Positions 53,241-63,867 are shown, counted from the first letter of the stretch. The stretch: 64,000 bases of DNA from Pseudogracilibacillus sp037072025 (GCF_037072025.1 NZ_JAXHDD010000016.1:1-64000); one strand, 5' to 3'. The notes: generated by a model not told the origin, from the sequence alone. Program-made: numbers and translations.

Positions 53241-54611
53241 TTATTGAACAAATCCCCCGACTAAAAATTGATCTTGCATCATTACAAGATAAGATCCTTC
53301 TCCTTCTTTCGTTACATCTACTTTCACTTCAACTGGATCAAGGAGAGAGTCTACCTCTTTATAATTTTTAATTAAAAGTTCCATATTTTTCGAAAAGATT
53401 TCATCTTCGGAAAAATTTTCTTTCTTAACAGCATCATACAATTGATCCTCTGTATCTTGGTATACTTTTGAATCATCAATCCCTTGAATAGATACTGTTA
53501 CAACGAAATCTTCATCGGACATTGCTTCGGAATCAACTATTTCATATTTTGTAGTAGAAAGAGCTTTTAAGAAGGCGTCCGCCAGATCTGAAATTTCTTT
53601 GTCTGTAACTCCTGTACCTTCCATATTATCTTTTGTATTTTGGACATAAATATCTTTAAAGAAATCTCTTTGGACTTCAGCCTCTGCTTTTTTATCTTCT
53701 TCAGACATTGATTTAGGTGCTTTTTTAATAAACTCATCAGCATCTTGGAAAACGGTCGCTTGAATTAATGCCTCTACATATTCGGCTGCTTCTTTTTCAT
53801 AAAGTTCTTTATCTTCCTCTTTTAAATCTTTTTTCTCTCCACTATCGTTCTTATTTAACCCTTCTCCATCCGCTACCGTTGCTTCTAATCTGACTATTTC
53901 TCCAATATCATCATATTCATCGAACTGATGTACAATGTTAATTTCTGTATCTTCAGGATCATCTTCGAATTTATAAGTTAATTGTTGTTCAATTTTTTCT
54001 ACTAAAAAAGAAGCACTATTGATGACCAGTTTTAAGTCAAATTCCTTTACTTCCATATCTAATAAATCAATTGTTTCATCAAAATCATCAAAACCGGTTA
54101 ATTGATAAAAAGTAATGGCTTTCCCTAAATGCTTTGCATCATCTTTACTACCTGTATACGTCAAAATATATTGATTTTTTTCTTTTTCCAAATCAAATTT
54201 ATCATAGATATCGTTATCAATATCTTTGTAATAAGTTAATGGGTTTTTATCGAGTGCTACCATATTTTCTACTTCAGCAAATACTCCTGAATCTCCCCAA
54301 GATTCTACTTCGCCACTACTATTTTCTACAAGTGTATCATCATCATTTATATAAATAGAAAGATTATCTTCGTCTAAAGTAACATAACTTTCATTTCCTG
54401 CTATATCAATAACCATTGATCCAGTGTCAGTAAAATCTGTATAATCCTCTACAAACGACACTTCTACACCTGTTAATTCGCTATGTGCTTCCTCTGCTTT
54501 TCTAAGTACTTCTGATGGTGAAGATTCAGTTAAGATACTATCTAATGCAGCGGCACATCCTCCTAACAAAAATATAGAAATAATGAAGATACACAAAATA
54601 TTTTTATTCAA
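53241..54611 (-). CDS. lipoprotein of the DUF6612/DUF5105 type
   Basis: 456 residues. The N-terminus MNKNILCIFIISIFLLGGCA is a lipoprotein signal with lipobox LLGGC (Cys19), so it is anchored on the outer face of the cell membrane. The middle part (KAEEAHSELTGVEVSFVEDY, VINSASFLVEKIEQQLTYK) resembles LppX/DUF6612-like lipoproteins. The last 170 residues, from EKEAAEYVEALIQATVFQDA, resemble DUF5105. The function is unknown. The C-terminal half has a truncated duplicate at 50349. Family names are from memory of similar proteins and are approximate. Confidence 0.75.
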   Translation of the reverse strand: MNKNILCIFIISIFLLGGCAAALDSILTESSPSEVLRKAEEAHSELTGVEVSFVEDYTDFTDTGSMVIDIAGNESYVTLDEDNLSIYINDDDTLVENSSGEVESWGDSGVFAEVENMVALDKNPLTYYKDIDNDIYDKFDLEKEKNQYILTYTGSKDDAKHLGKAITFYQLTGFDDFDETIDLLDMEVKEFDLKLVINSASFLVEKIEQQLTYKFEDDPEDTEINIVHQFDEYDDIGEIVRLEATVADGEGLNKNDSGEKKDLKEEDKELYEKEAAEYVEALIQATVFQDADEFIKKAPKSMSEEDKKAEAEVQRDFFKDIYVQNTKDNMEGTGVTDKEISDLADAFLKALSTTKYEIVDSEAMSDEDFVVTVSIQGIDDSKVYQDTEDQLYDAVKKENFSEDEIFSKNMELLIKNYKEVDSLLDPVEVKVDVTKEGEGSYLVMMQDQFLVGGFVQ

Positions 54612-54826
54612 TTTTCAAGTCCCCTTTGCTTGTGTTGACATAACTAAACGTATTATACGTTAAGATTTGTTGTCTTCACATAGCAAAAGTACAAAATGAA
54701 TCATAAATACTATGATTAGGTTATTCATTTCCCAACTTTATTTATAGTATTTTCCCATATAAAGGATTATGCAGGTATAACTAACCATTAAAACTTGGCG
54801 TTCATTTAGCATAAAAAAAACTAAAA

Positions 54827-54857
54827 AAGGTACCGTCATCGGTATTCTTAGTTTAAA
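54827..54857 (-). terminator. terminator after the SHOCT gene
   Basis: On the minus strand AAACTAAGAATACC pairs imperfectly with GGTACCTTTTTTAGTTT and is followed by T-rich sequence. Confidence 0.55.
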
Positions 54858-55088
54858 TTAATTCTGTAATGTTTTCTTTTTTTGCTCAAATTCTTCATCA
54901 GTCAATTCACCTTTTGCATAACGCTCGCGTAAGATAGCTAATGCCTTGTCCTCGTCTTTTCTACTAGCTTGAAGAAGTTTATACCCTAAAAAGAAAAGGA
55001 CTAATAATAATAGGATAAAAAGGATCATCCAAACCATGCCATACCCAGAGTTTCCCATCATATGATGAGGACCATATTGATGAAACAT
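54858..55088 (-). CDS. small membrane protein with a SHOCT domain
   Basis: 76 residues from MFHQYG at 55088, nine bases after AGGGG; the ATG three codons upstream is too close to that site. A His/Met-rich N-terminus (HQYGPHHMMG) is followed by one membrane helix (VWMILFILLLLVLFFLGYKLL). The C-terminal SHOCT motif is ALAILRERYAKGELTDEEFEQKKK. SHOCT is a short oligomerisation motif found at protein ends. The Met/His stretch may bind copper or another metal, which is inference. Confidence 0.8.
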   Translation of the reverse strand: MFHQYGPHHMMGNSGYGMVWMILFILLLLVLFFLGYKLLQASRKDEDKALAILRERYAKGELTDEEFEQKKKTLQN

Positions 55089-55097
55089 AGTAATCAT

Positions 55098-55523
55098 CCC
55101 CTTTCATCTATATTATCTCACAATAAAAGGTGTGTAAGGGTGTTTTGGAGAAAAATTACTTAGATTGTGATAATTATGATTTTTATAGTTACAATCAGAT
55201 AGCGTTAATATACATTCATCCAAGTCTCCGAATGTACTCGAAGTACTTGTTTCTGGATCTGCAGCATGCATTTGCATTTGTTATCAATGTATCAAGCATC
55301 GTTTGTTCTTTATTTATAGGACTGAAAGGATAAAACAGGTGGTGTTAGTGAATTCTCATTAAAATACATTCCCTAAGAAGGTACTAAAATGTACTATCTT
55401 GCACACATTTATGATAAAGTATTTTTACATTCAATTAATTTGGCTGATGGATAAAGTACTAGTATATTATAATTAGCCATCAACATAAAACTCCACCAAT
55501 TATCCCCCAAAGGAAGGGATAAA
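55098..55523. other. intergenic, no intact gene
   Basis: One short frame (about 55220-55333, ending INVSSIVCSLFIGLKG) could be a worn membrane-protein tail, but it has no start or ribosome site. The rest is AT-rich. AAAGGAAGGG just before 55524 is the ribosome site of the following Rpn pseudogene. Confidence 0.4.
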
Positions 55524-56469
55524 TTGGCTATTACACATACAGTCAAAGAAGATACTTCAAGCTATTCCCAGTCGTCAGCTAATAAAATTGAAAATCCTCA
55601 CGATACATTTTTCAAAGAAACACTCGGGAGTGTAGAAGTCGCTAAAAGTTTTTTGCTTCACTATTTACCGTCAGGAATCATGAAAATAGTTGATGAAGAC
55701 ACATTATCCCCTGAAAAAGACAGCTTCATCGACAAAGAGCTTAAAAAAAGATTTTCCGATTTAGTGCAAATATATACGGAAGGGAAGGATATATTTATTT
55801 TCTGTTTGAACACAAAAGCTATCCTTATAATAGTGTCATTTTTCAGTTGTTGAAATATATGACAGAAATTTAGAATACGAAATTGCTCAAGGAAAGAACA
55901 GAACTGTTGCCGGTTATCATACCGCTAGTCATCTATCACGGAGCTAGCGAGTAGAACATTGAAACAACGTTGTCTGACATGATCAGCGGCTATAAAGAAC
56001 TCCCTAATGATGTGAAAAAGTATATTCCCAATTATGAATATTTGATTTACGACTTATCAAACTATACAGACGAACAAATAAAAGACGTATCAAGATGTCC
56101 AAAATGCGGAAAACGTTGAAGAATTGCTAGATACAATTGCCAAGACCGTACATTATTTGCGAGAATTGGAAGACAGACAGGTATGGAGTACCTTAAAACA
56201 GTCATACGTTGTATATTCAGTGCGGCAAAAAATTTAACGAGGGAAGATATGAATAAAATCGTCAAGAAAATAGAAAACACTTATCCGGAAGGGAGCTAAC
56301 TCATAATGATTTTAGCAAATATTTTGCGAGAGGAAGGAAAAAAGGGAGAAAAGAAAGGATAAAGGCGGTGGCCCTTGAAATGCTAAAAAAAGGCTCAAGT
56401 ATACACTTTTTGGTAGAGGTCACCCATATGGATATGAAGGAAGCTGAAAAACTTAAAAGACTTGTTTAA
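55524..56469 (+). pseudogene. Rpn-family nuclease gene with several lesions
   Basis: The start reads TTG at 55524 after AAAGGAAGG and gives KIENPHDTFFKETLGSVEVA and SFIDKELKKRFSDLV. It then shifts near 55790 (the expected IYFLFEHKSYPYNSV appears one frame over) and again near 55870 and 56080. In-frame stops occur too. The tail (MKEAEKLKRLV) ends with TAA at 56467. It is the fullest sister of the fragment at 42949 but is clearly inactive. Confidence 0.85.
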
Positions 56470-56844
56470 TACCCTAATGCTATACTTTTGTTTTTCTCAC
56501 ACCACCCCTCGTAGTGCTGTATTCTAAGTTTAGCGGCGGTTTTGCTTTCCTGTTGTCTATTCCTATCCCCCAAAAAGTCAAATTAAACAGTTACAAATTG
56601 GGATTAGACACCATAATTACATTTTTCTCCTTTTTGAGAGAAGGTTATTTTTAAAATGTAATAATCCGATCTTGAATTACATCTCTTATTCACTCAAATA
56701 CTGCTCACTATTCCCGAAAAGACATAATATACGGTCTTTCAATTTCTTGGAGATTTAATGAAATAACGATGATCATAAATTAGAAATTCCCCATTCCATA
56801 CAATTCCAATTAGAAAATTGAGCATCACCCCTCACAGAAGCAAA
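56470..56844. other. intergenic, hairpin then no gene
   Basis: An ACCACCCC...GGCGGTTTTG hairpin near 56502-56543 looks like the old terminator of the Rpn copy. Beyond that no gene or RNA was recognised. Confidence 0.35.
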
Positions 56845-57366
56845 CTAACTAATTGATAAACCGCCTTCCATTTTTAATAACTTTTCTTTTACTTGAACAC
56901 CTTCTCTAAACCCAGATAATTCTCCGTTTTTTCGAATGACACGGTGACAAGGAATGACAATAAGAATTGGATTTTTTCCGATCGCATTTGCCACTGCACG
57001 TACTGCACTTGGCTTGCCGATTATTTCAGCTACTTTTGAATAGGTGAAAGTTTTTCCATATGGAATTTGAATTAATGCATCCCATACAGATTTTTGAAAT
57101 GCTGTCCCTTTTGGCGAAAGCGAAAAATCAAAAGCCTTTCGTTCTCCGTTTATATATTCAATTAACTGGTCTTCATAAACTTTCATACTATTTTTATTTT
57201 CTTCTAATCTAATATTTCCATATGTTTTTCTTAAATAGTTTTCACTTTCTTTATTAGGACAGGTACTAATATAACATAGCCCTTTTTTTGTCGCCGCTAT
57301 AAAAATATTCCAATCGTTATATAGAAAGCTAGTATAATATACGCAATCTGTCATAGTTATTTCCAT
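56845..57366 (-). CDS. methylated-DNA--protein-cysteine methyltransferase
   Basis: 173 residues. The active site is IPCHRVI (Cys at about 140) in NPILIVIPCHRVIRKNGEL, preceded by the helix-turn-helix YGKTFTYSKVAEIIGKPSAV with the arginine finger (AVRAVANAIGKNP). It repairs O6-alkylguanine by moving the alkyl group to its own cysteine, and is used once. It resembles B. subtilis Ogt/AdaB. The start is uncertain: GGGGG lies very close to the first ATG, and a second ATG (57354) is rather far from it. Confidence 0.92.
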   Translation of the reverse strand: MEITMTDCVYYTSFLYNDWNIFIAATKKGLCYISTCPNKESENYLRKTYGNIRLEENKNSMKVYEDQLIEYINGERKAFDFSLSPKGTAFQKSVWDALIQIPYGKTFTYSKVAEIIGKPSAVRAVANAIGKNPILIVIPCHRVIRKNGELSGFREGVQVKEKLLKMEGGLSIS

Positions 57367-57546
57367 TACCCCCTCTTGAACTATATAGTCTCTCGGATTT
57401 TAAATTTCCGCATCAGCTCTAGTCTTTTGACTAGGTCTTTTGTATTACTTCTCCCCAAAATTGCAAATCAGGTAGGTATATTACTTGACTTTTAAATATC
57501 ACCCCAACAATCGATTTGAAGATTTGAAGGCATTATTTTTTGCGAA

Positions 57547-59053
57547 ATGGGGAGATATTATTTGATTACAAAAGTACGTCCACATGATGAGTATCTAGTG
57601 TTTATTTCTAACCAATTTGAATTGTGGGGTATAAGCAAAAAGTTCATTCAAGATTTTTATTTTGACCTCGTTGTTTGGCTTTGTCTTATGGATCTTACAT
57701 CAACCGCCGATTTGCTGAAACATCGGTATTCTTCTAATCCCAGAGGAAGAAAACCACGCAACAACCCGAGTGACATGCTTCGGAGTTTGCTTTTGATGCA
57801 TAAACTTCAATACACAAGTGTCGATAAGTGGGTAGAAGCATTAAAAACAAATCCACTATATGCCATTTTGAGCGGTTTTGAGCCAGATTCAACTCCTGGG
57901 GTTGGCACCTTTTATGATTTTTTTGACCAGCTTTGGCTTGCACCTTCCCCTCACTTGATGAATAGGAAGAAGAAAAAGCTCAAAAGCCAAAAAAGAAAGG
58001 GAAAAAGAATCAAAAAATGGTCCCTAAAAACCCTAGAATTGTTGAAAAACTTATTCGCCGTGCACGTAAACAGAGAAAAAATTATTATTCGCCTAAAGCT
58101 CATGATACACTGCAACAGCTATTTAAATCTTTGTTTGTAGAATGTTCTCTTACACAAGGTCTTTTGGCAAACCCGTAGTCATTAAGCATCTTAGCGGATG
58201 GTACACCTGTAGAAACTGGTGGTCGACCATATGGAAAATTCCTTTGTAATTGCCGCAAACAAGGAAAGTGGAAATGCGATTGTTTGCGGATTTTTCCGAT
58301 CCAGATACGAATTGGGGTTGGGACAGCATCCGTGAAAAATATTATTATGGACGGAACCTTTTCATGGTAAGTACTTCTGAAAGCCCATATGATTTACCCA
58401 TTTATCCAAGGATGTATTGAGCAAGCAAACATGATTCTGTCCTACTTGTGAGTACCTATCATGAACTCCTACAAATGGAAAATTGGGGAAAGCATCTTAG
58501 ACTCAGCCTTCGATGCTTATCCCATCTATGAAATGTTGGAACACTATGACGTTTCTGCCATCATTGACCTTAACCCAAGGGGTTCCAAACAGTTCATCTA
58601 TAATGAAATGGATATCAACTTGGACGGTGTTCCCTTGTGCCCATTGGTCGTGAAATGGTTAACTGGGGCGTGGATAAAAAACGTTACCGTCGCAAATGGC
58701 GTTGCCCTGCAGCCGTTAGAAAATGGGATACCAAAACCCGTGTTCAGATTCAAGCTACGGGAGACATTTTATACATCAACTAAGGACAATCCCAGACTTT
58801 TTCCACGTATAAAAAACGTGATAGTAAGGAATGGTACAAGCGCTATTCCCTTCGCACTGGCGCTGAACATTGTATCAAACGTCAAAAAATTGATTATGAC
58901 CTAGAGGGCTCCAATGGTCGAAGTTCCCGTCATTGGAACATTCGTACATACATCATTGCTATGTGCCAACATGCAGATGCATGGGTTAAGGAAGCCAGCA
59001 AAACTCAGTTTAAGGAGTTGCATGTAAAAGCAAAAATGATATTAGCCATCTAA
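57547..59053 (+). pseudogene. degraded IS1182-like transposase gene
   Basis: The opening 150 codons (WGISKKFIQDFYFDLVVWLC, RGRKPRNNPSDMLRSLLLMH, and PGVGTFYDFFDQLW) match the N-terminus of IS1182/IS4-type transposases. Frameshifts follow near 57960 and 58200. Later pieces in other frames include NSYKWKIGESILDSAFDA and the C-terminal SSRHWNIRTYIIAMCQHADA before TAA at 59051. The order of domains is kept but no single frame covers them. No terminal inverted repeats were identified. Confidence 0.75.
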
Positions 59054-59411
59054 AAATAGGAGTCAATAATTTTTTAAAATCTGCATGTTGCAGGTTTCTT
59101 TGGCATGGACTTTTTTAATGAAAATGTTAAAATTGTAAAGTTAGTCACTTTCACCCTCCAAAAGCCCCAGAGTTACTCAGTTAATTTCCAGTCTCTATTT
59201 AATATTTTGAAAAGTTGCATATTTAATATAAACATATATTAAAGAGATTAGTTGTATTTGTCAACTATTCAATAACATTATTTGGTTCAGTAACAAATCA
59301 CAGAATTATCGACAATAGTCGACATTAAAAGTTCATAATAATAGGCTGATTGAATGTTTGTCGAAAAAAATTTAACAAGCCATTTGTTGTCCATTTTGTT
59401 TTAAACGTTTC
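59054..59411. other. intergenic between two transposase remnants
   Basis: AT-rich with no gene. It probably includes the ends of one or both insertion sequences, but I could not define inverted repeats. Confidence 0.4.
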
Positions 59412-60250
59412 TCATAACGGTCTTGGTATTTCCTCCATTTGAGTTGGGCATTCTTTTCTTCCTTCATCCGCATCCCGTGCCTGGATCGATTTGATGGAAT
59501 AACCAAAACCTTGTTGATTCATCGTCCGAATCTGGTTGTTTTTCCCTTCCGTTTTGGCGTTGGATATGCGATGGATAAAGCGATTAAGGATTTCGGGCAA
59601 CCAATTCGTTCCGGATGTGATAATTCATGGAGCAGCTTGATGACTTCTTCCTTGCGCCTGTTTTCATGCATCAGAAACAGTTGCGGACGCCATGGAATGG
59701 AAAGGTCATATAGGACAAGTCGATATTTGCCTTTCCCTTTGGCCAAACTGATTTCATCCATTCCGATCAACGTGGGTGTTGAACGTTCCGTGAGATCCGG
59801 CTGCTCCGAATAATGTTTTAATACATGGATCCGCACATTTTGACCACTACGACCAAAGGCTTCTCCAACTGCTTTAAACGTACAGTCAGCTGTTGCGTAC
59901 AGAAGTGCTTCATGGCCGATTTCGGTAATGCGTTGATACGGCTTTAGCCAGGACAAAGGCTCCATAAATGTATGATGACAAACATCACATGCAAAGCGAC
60001 AATGGTTGAAATGATCAATGATGGGTGTGTTATTGTGAGTACCGGCAACAACCCATTTAGGATGATACTCATGAACTTTGGTTGTCCAAAAACCACAATC
60101 CGGACAATGAGCTCCTTGATTTGTACATTGAATATGACGGTACAATCCTACGTTTAGGTAGCCGAATGGAACTTCTACTTGTTGAGTAATGATAAAAGGT
60201 ACTTTATCGCCATCGCTTGTCATGATATAATGGTTAAGCATCCAAATCAT
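59412..60250 (-). pseudogene. ISL3-family transposase gene with internal deletion
   Basis: The first 240 codons show the ISL3 layout: a zinc-finger region (CTNQGAHCPDCGFWTTKVHE, and CRFACDVCHHTF), a helix-turn-helix (DCTFKAVGEAFGRSG) and the first catalytic segment PTLIGMDEISLAKGKGKY with its Asp. The frame then jumps directly to the C-terminal end in another frame (LNRFIHRISNAKTEGKNNQI), so about 100-150 residues in the middle are lost. The element cannot move by itself. Confidence 0.8.
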
Positions 60251-60411
60251 CCTTACGTTGGTATTTGTTTAGTTACTTAACCAATACGACAGGTGGTTTG
60301 GATTTTACTTTTTTATCATCAAATTTGTCGGATTTTGTTACCCGTAAATTGTTATTGAACCAATTTTATTTTAAAATTCCTTTTATCTTGTAATTTATAC
60401 AGACAATTATA

Positions 60412-61191
60412 TTAATACATAACAGTCCCACCATCTACATTAATCGCCTGCCCAGTTATGTATCCTGCTTCCGGAAGTGCCAGATAAACAACCAATGATG
60501 CTATTTCATATAGCTCCCCAGATCGATTTAATGGGATATTACGAAGCATTTTTTCAAAAATTTCACCGCGTTTTTCGTTATAATTTTTAACATAGTAATC
60601 ATCCATCTGATCCCACATTTCTGTATGAACATAGCCAGGACACACTGCATTGACATTAATATTATATTTAGCTAGAGCAGCAGCAGCTGAACGTGTAACA
60701 CTAATAGTAGCAGCTTTTGAAGCAGCATATACTGGATAATCAGGTCTACTTGATTTACCAGTAATGGAAGAGATATTGATAATTCTACCTTGATTTTTAA
60801 ATTGAATTAAATGCTTTGCGGCTTCCTGCATACTGAAAAAGAGTGACTTAGCATTTAAATCCATTACCGCATCCCAGTTCTCGGGTGAAACTTCTAGAAA
60901 TCTATTTACCTTAATGATACCTGCAGCATTTACTACAATGTCAAATGAATCAAAATCTTTGATAATAGATTCATATAAGGACTTAATTTCTTCCACTTCT
61001 CTCAAATCCCTTATATATACTTCAATTTTTACATCATTTTTTTCCAATTGTGATGCAACACGCCTGGAGTTCTCTTCGTCAATATCCACCATTGCAATAT
61101 TAAAACCATGATTAACCAACTTTTCTGCAATAGCTTTTCCAATTCCTTTTGCAGCACCTGTTACTACTGCAGTTTTACCATGTAAATCCAT
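60412..61191 (-). CDS. SDR-family NAD(P)-dependent oxidoreductase
   Basis: 259 residues from MDLHGK at 61191, nine bases after AAGGGGG. The coenzyme motif TGAAKGIGKAIAE (about 12-24), the NAAG motif and the catalytic Ser-Tyr-Lys set (NISSITGKSSRPDYPVYAAS then K) are intact. The C-terminus PEAGYITGQAINVDGGTVMY is classical. It probably oxidises or reduces a sugar-acid or alcohol imported by the TRAP transporter encoded just upstream. The substrate is not known. Last gene of the operon. Confidence 0.88.
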   Translation of the reverse strand: MDLHGKTAVVTGAAKGIGKAIAEKLVNHGFNIAMVDIDEENSRRVASQLEKNDVKIEVYIRDLREVEEIKSLYESIIKDFDSFDIVVNAAGIIKVNRFLEVSPENWDAVMDLNAKSLFFSMQEAAKHLIQFKNQGRIINISSITGKSSRPDYPVYAASKAATISVTRSAAAALAKYNINVNAVCPGYVHTEMWDQMDDYYVKNYNEKRGEIFEKMLRNIPLNRSGELYEIASLVVYLALPEAGYITGQAINVDGGTVMY

Positions 61192-61222
61192 ATTTTTAAA
61201 CCCCCTTAATATTAACCATTTT

Positions 61223-62497
61223 TTATTCAATTAGTGATGGTATCCATAATGTCAACTGTGGAATAAATGTAACAAGTAGCAAGACAATGATAGCTGCCAC
61301 AACAAACGGCCACACCGCTTTTACAAAAGATTCTATTGAAACTTTTCCCAAAGATGTTGCTAAAAATAGACCTGATCCTACCGGTGGAGTCAGTATACCA
61401 ATCGTAACATTTAAGCAAATCAGCACACCAAAATGAATAGGATCAATACCAAAAGATGGCAATATTGGAACGAAAATTGGTGTCAAAATAATAATTAAGG
61501 CAATACCCTCAACTACCATACCTAGAAGCAATAATAAGATATTTACTAGAATTAAGAACACAATTGGATTACTCGTAATTGTTGTCATCCATTCAGCTAT
61601 TGTCTGAGGAACTCTTTCAAATGTCATTGCCCAACCAAGAACACTCGCCATCGCAATGAGTAGCGTTACAATTGCAGTTGAAATTGCAGTATTTATCATA
61701 ATTCCAGGCAATTCTTTTAAACGAAAATCTCTATAAAAGAAGTAACTTACTATTAACGCTATGACGCATGCGATACCTGCCGATTCTGTCGGAGTAAAAA
61801 CACCAGTGATAATTCCCCAAATTAAAACACCTGGCACTAATAAAGCCGGAATTACCTGAAGGGAAGATTTACCTCTTTCTTTCCAGGAGGCTTTCATTTT
61901 TGAAGGAAAACTTTGCTTATATCCGATATAGGCAACCAATAGAATAAAAGCAACCGATATTAAAATTCCAGGGATGATTCCCGCAAGAAACATATCTCCA
62001 ATTGACGAACCAGAAGTCGCCCCGTAAATAATAAAAAGCATACTAGGAGGAATAATTGGTCCGAGCATACCAGCAGCAGCCGTAGTAGCAGCACCAAATT
62101 CACGCTTATATCCTTCCTTTTCCATTGCGGGGACCATAACCTTTGTCATCATTGCAATTTGTGCAGCCGCTGAACCAATAATAGAAGCTAGAAATGTATT
62201 TGCAACAATATTTACATAGGCTAATCCACCTCTAAAGTGACCTACAAACTTTTGGGCAAAGTCTATCAGACGCTTAGTAATCCCTCCAGAATTCATAATC
62301 TCACCAGCAAGCATAAATAAAGGTATTGCCAGTAAACTATAACTTTCCAATGATGAGAATAACCGCTGGGGCGTATTCATAATCATATCTTCATTCCCGT
62401 TTACAAATAAAAGAATGATGCCAGAAACTCCAAGAACAATTGCTATTGGAACTCTAACAAAAAGTAAAATAGCAAAAATAACTAATGTCATTGTCAT
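61223..62497 (-). CDS. dctM: TRAP transporter large permease DctM
   Basis: 424 residues, about 11-12 membrane helices. DctM signatures include PIAIVLGVSGIILLF at the start, LAIPLFMLAGEIMNSGGITKRL, AATTAAAGMLGPIIPPSMLF (the conserved G-P-I-I-P-P-S) and LTPPVGSGLFLATS. It forms the channel of a tripartite ATP-independent transporter with DctQ and the DctP binding protein, driven by a sodium or proton gradient. It starts 4 bases before dctQ ends, so translation is coupled. Substrate is probably a carboxylate, not known. Confidence 0.93.
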   Translation of the reverse strand: MTMTLVIFAILLFVRVPIAIVLGVSGIILLFVNGNEDMIMNTPQRLFSSLESYSLLAIPLFMLAGEIMNSGGITKRLIDFAQKFVGHFRGGLAYVNIVANTFLASIIGSAAAQIAMMTKVMVPAMEKEGYKREFGAATTAAAGMLGPIIPPSMLFIIYGATSGSSIGDMFLAGIIPGILISVAFILLVAYIGYKQSFPSKMKASWKERGKSSLQVIPALLVPGVLIWGIITGVFTPTESAGIACVIALIVSYFFYRDFRLKELPGIMINTAISTAIVTLLIAMASVLGWAMTFERVPQTIAEWMTTITSNPIVFLILVNILLLLLGMVVEGIALIIILTPIFVPILPSFGIDPIHFGVLICLNVTIGILTPPVGSGLFLATSLGKVSIESFVKAVWPFVVAAIIVLLLVTFIPQLTLWIPSLIE

Positions 62498-63000
62498 GTA
62501 ATCACCTTCCCATCCTTGGAAATCCGAATTGCTTCAATAAACCAATGAATAAAATGTACAGACATAAATAGTAAACTAATTGGAATACTCAAATACATAT
62601 AAACAATCGGAATTTGTGTTGTAATCGTTTTTTGTAATAGAATACTTGGATCCATAATCCAAGTAATAGATAAATAAAAAATGTAAATAGCAAATATAGT
62701 CGATGCAATTAAACCGACCAAAATCAGTACATTTCTTATTTTTGATGGCATTTTATCAATAAACAGTGTTACAGCTACTGCCTCCTTCACCTTGATACTC
62801 ATACTTGCTCCAAGAAAGCTAGACCATACAAAAGTATATAATGCTATTTCCTGTGCCCATACCAATGGCGAATTCAGAAAGTATCTAAAAAAGATATCAA
62901 ATACCATTGCAAGGAGCATAGCTGGTATCAAAATAACAACCAATCCTTTTTCTAAACTGAAAACACTGTCACTTATAGTTTGTGAAAATTTCATTATCAT
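62494..63000 (-). CDS. dctQ: TRAP transporter small permease DctQ
   Basis: 168 residues with four membrane helices: VVILIPAMLLAMVFDIFF, WAQEIALYTFVWSSFLGASM, VLILVGLIASTIFAIYIF and YMYLSIPISLLFMSVHFI. The short loop VKVKEAVAVTLF between helices 2 and 3 matches DctQ. It links the binding protein DctP to the DctM channel. Second membrane gene of the operon after an SDR gene. Confidence 0.9.
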   Translation of the reverse strand: MIMKFSQTISDSVFSLEKGLVVILIPAMLLAMVFDIFFRYFLNSPLVWAQEIALYTFVWSSFLGASMSIKVKEAVAVTLFIDKMPSKIRNVLILVGLIASTIFAIYIFYLSITWIMDPSILLQKTITTQIPIVYMYLSIPISLLFMSVHFIHWFIEAIRISKDGKVIT

Positions 63001-63009
63001 CCTCCACCT

Positions 63010-63798
63010 TTAGTAAATATTAAATTGGTCAGCAATTATTTTAAATTGCCCTCCAGATGTCAAACCTCCATCAAGAACTAATTCAGCACCGGTCATATAC
63101 GAGGAGTCATCGGAAGCAAGAAACGTCACTGCCTTGGCAATTTCCATCGATTCACCAGCTCTTCCCAGCGGATTCATTCCTTTAGTTGCATCAATTAAAT
63201 CCTTAATTGACTCATTCAATGGAGTGTTAATGAAGCCTGGGTGAATCGAGTTTACCCGAATGCCAAATTTTCCAAATTCCATTGCGGCTGATTTGGTCAT
63301 CCCTCTCACTGCCCACTTAGAAGCTGTATATGCCACTGCAAAATACCCTGTAAGACCTGTTATAGAAGACAAATTAATAATTGAAGCGTTATTCGATTTT
63401 TTTAATAAATCAAGACAATATTTCATTCCAAGAAACACACTTGTTTGATTGATAGAAATAATTCGGTTCCAATCCTTGAGTGTACAGTCTCGAAAAGAAT
63501 CACGCTTATTTATCCCGGCATTGTTGACTAATACATCCAATTTATCTACTTTGTCATTTAATAATTCTGTTACTTTTCTCCAGTCATCCTCTCTTGCTAC
63601 ATCAAGCTGATAAGTCAATATCCTTGAATTACCATATTCACTTGCAATCATTGCGACTTCTTGTAATTTTTTTGGATTTCTACTTACCATAATCACTGTT
63701 TCTGCATCTTCTTTTACAAATTCAATGACATCTGCTAGACCTAAGCCGCTTGAAGCACCGGTCACAAATGCGGTCTTTCCTTTTAATTTTCCTGCCAT
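63010..63798 (-). CDS. SDR-family NAD(P)-dependent oxidoreductase
   Basis: 262 residues. Coenzyme motif TGASSGLGLADVIEFV (residues 14-29), NNAG with GINKRD, and the catalytic Ser-Tyr-Lys region NLSSITGLTGYFAVAYTASK are present. The C-terminus has SYMTGAELVLDGGLTSGG. It lies between dctP and dctQ in the same operon and is distinct in sequence from the last SDR of the operon. Two SDR enzymes together suggest stepwise oxidation and reduction of an imported hydroxy-acid. GGAGG precedes the start. Confidence 0.88.
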   Translation of the reverse strand: MAGKLKGKTAFVTGASSGLGLADVIEFVKEDAETVIMVSRNPKKLQEVAMIASEYGNSRILTYQLDVAREDDWRKVTELLNDKVDKLDVLVNNAGINKRDSFRDCTLKDWNRIISINQTSVFLGMKYCLDLLKKSNNASIINLSSITGLTGYFAVAYTASKWAVRGMTKSAAMEFGKFGIRVNSIHPGFINTPLNESIKDLIDATKGMNPLGRAGESMEIAKAVTFLASDDSSYMTGAELVLDGGLTSGGQFKIIADQFNIY

Positions 63799-63810
63799 AA
63801 ATAAACCTCC

Positions 63811-63859
63811 ATAAAAAATATAAAGAGGTTGCTTTCTGTATTTAGTTTAAACAACCTCT
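63811..63859 (-). terminator. hairpin between dctP and the rest of the TRAP operon
   Basis: On the minus strand AGAGGTTG pairs with CAACCTCT and is followed by TTATATTTTTT. It lies between the dctP stop and the SDR start. It could partly end transcription so that the binding protein is made in excess over the permease. Confidence 0.6.
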
Positions 63860-63867
63860 AGATAAAA

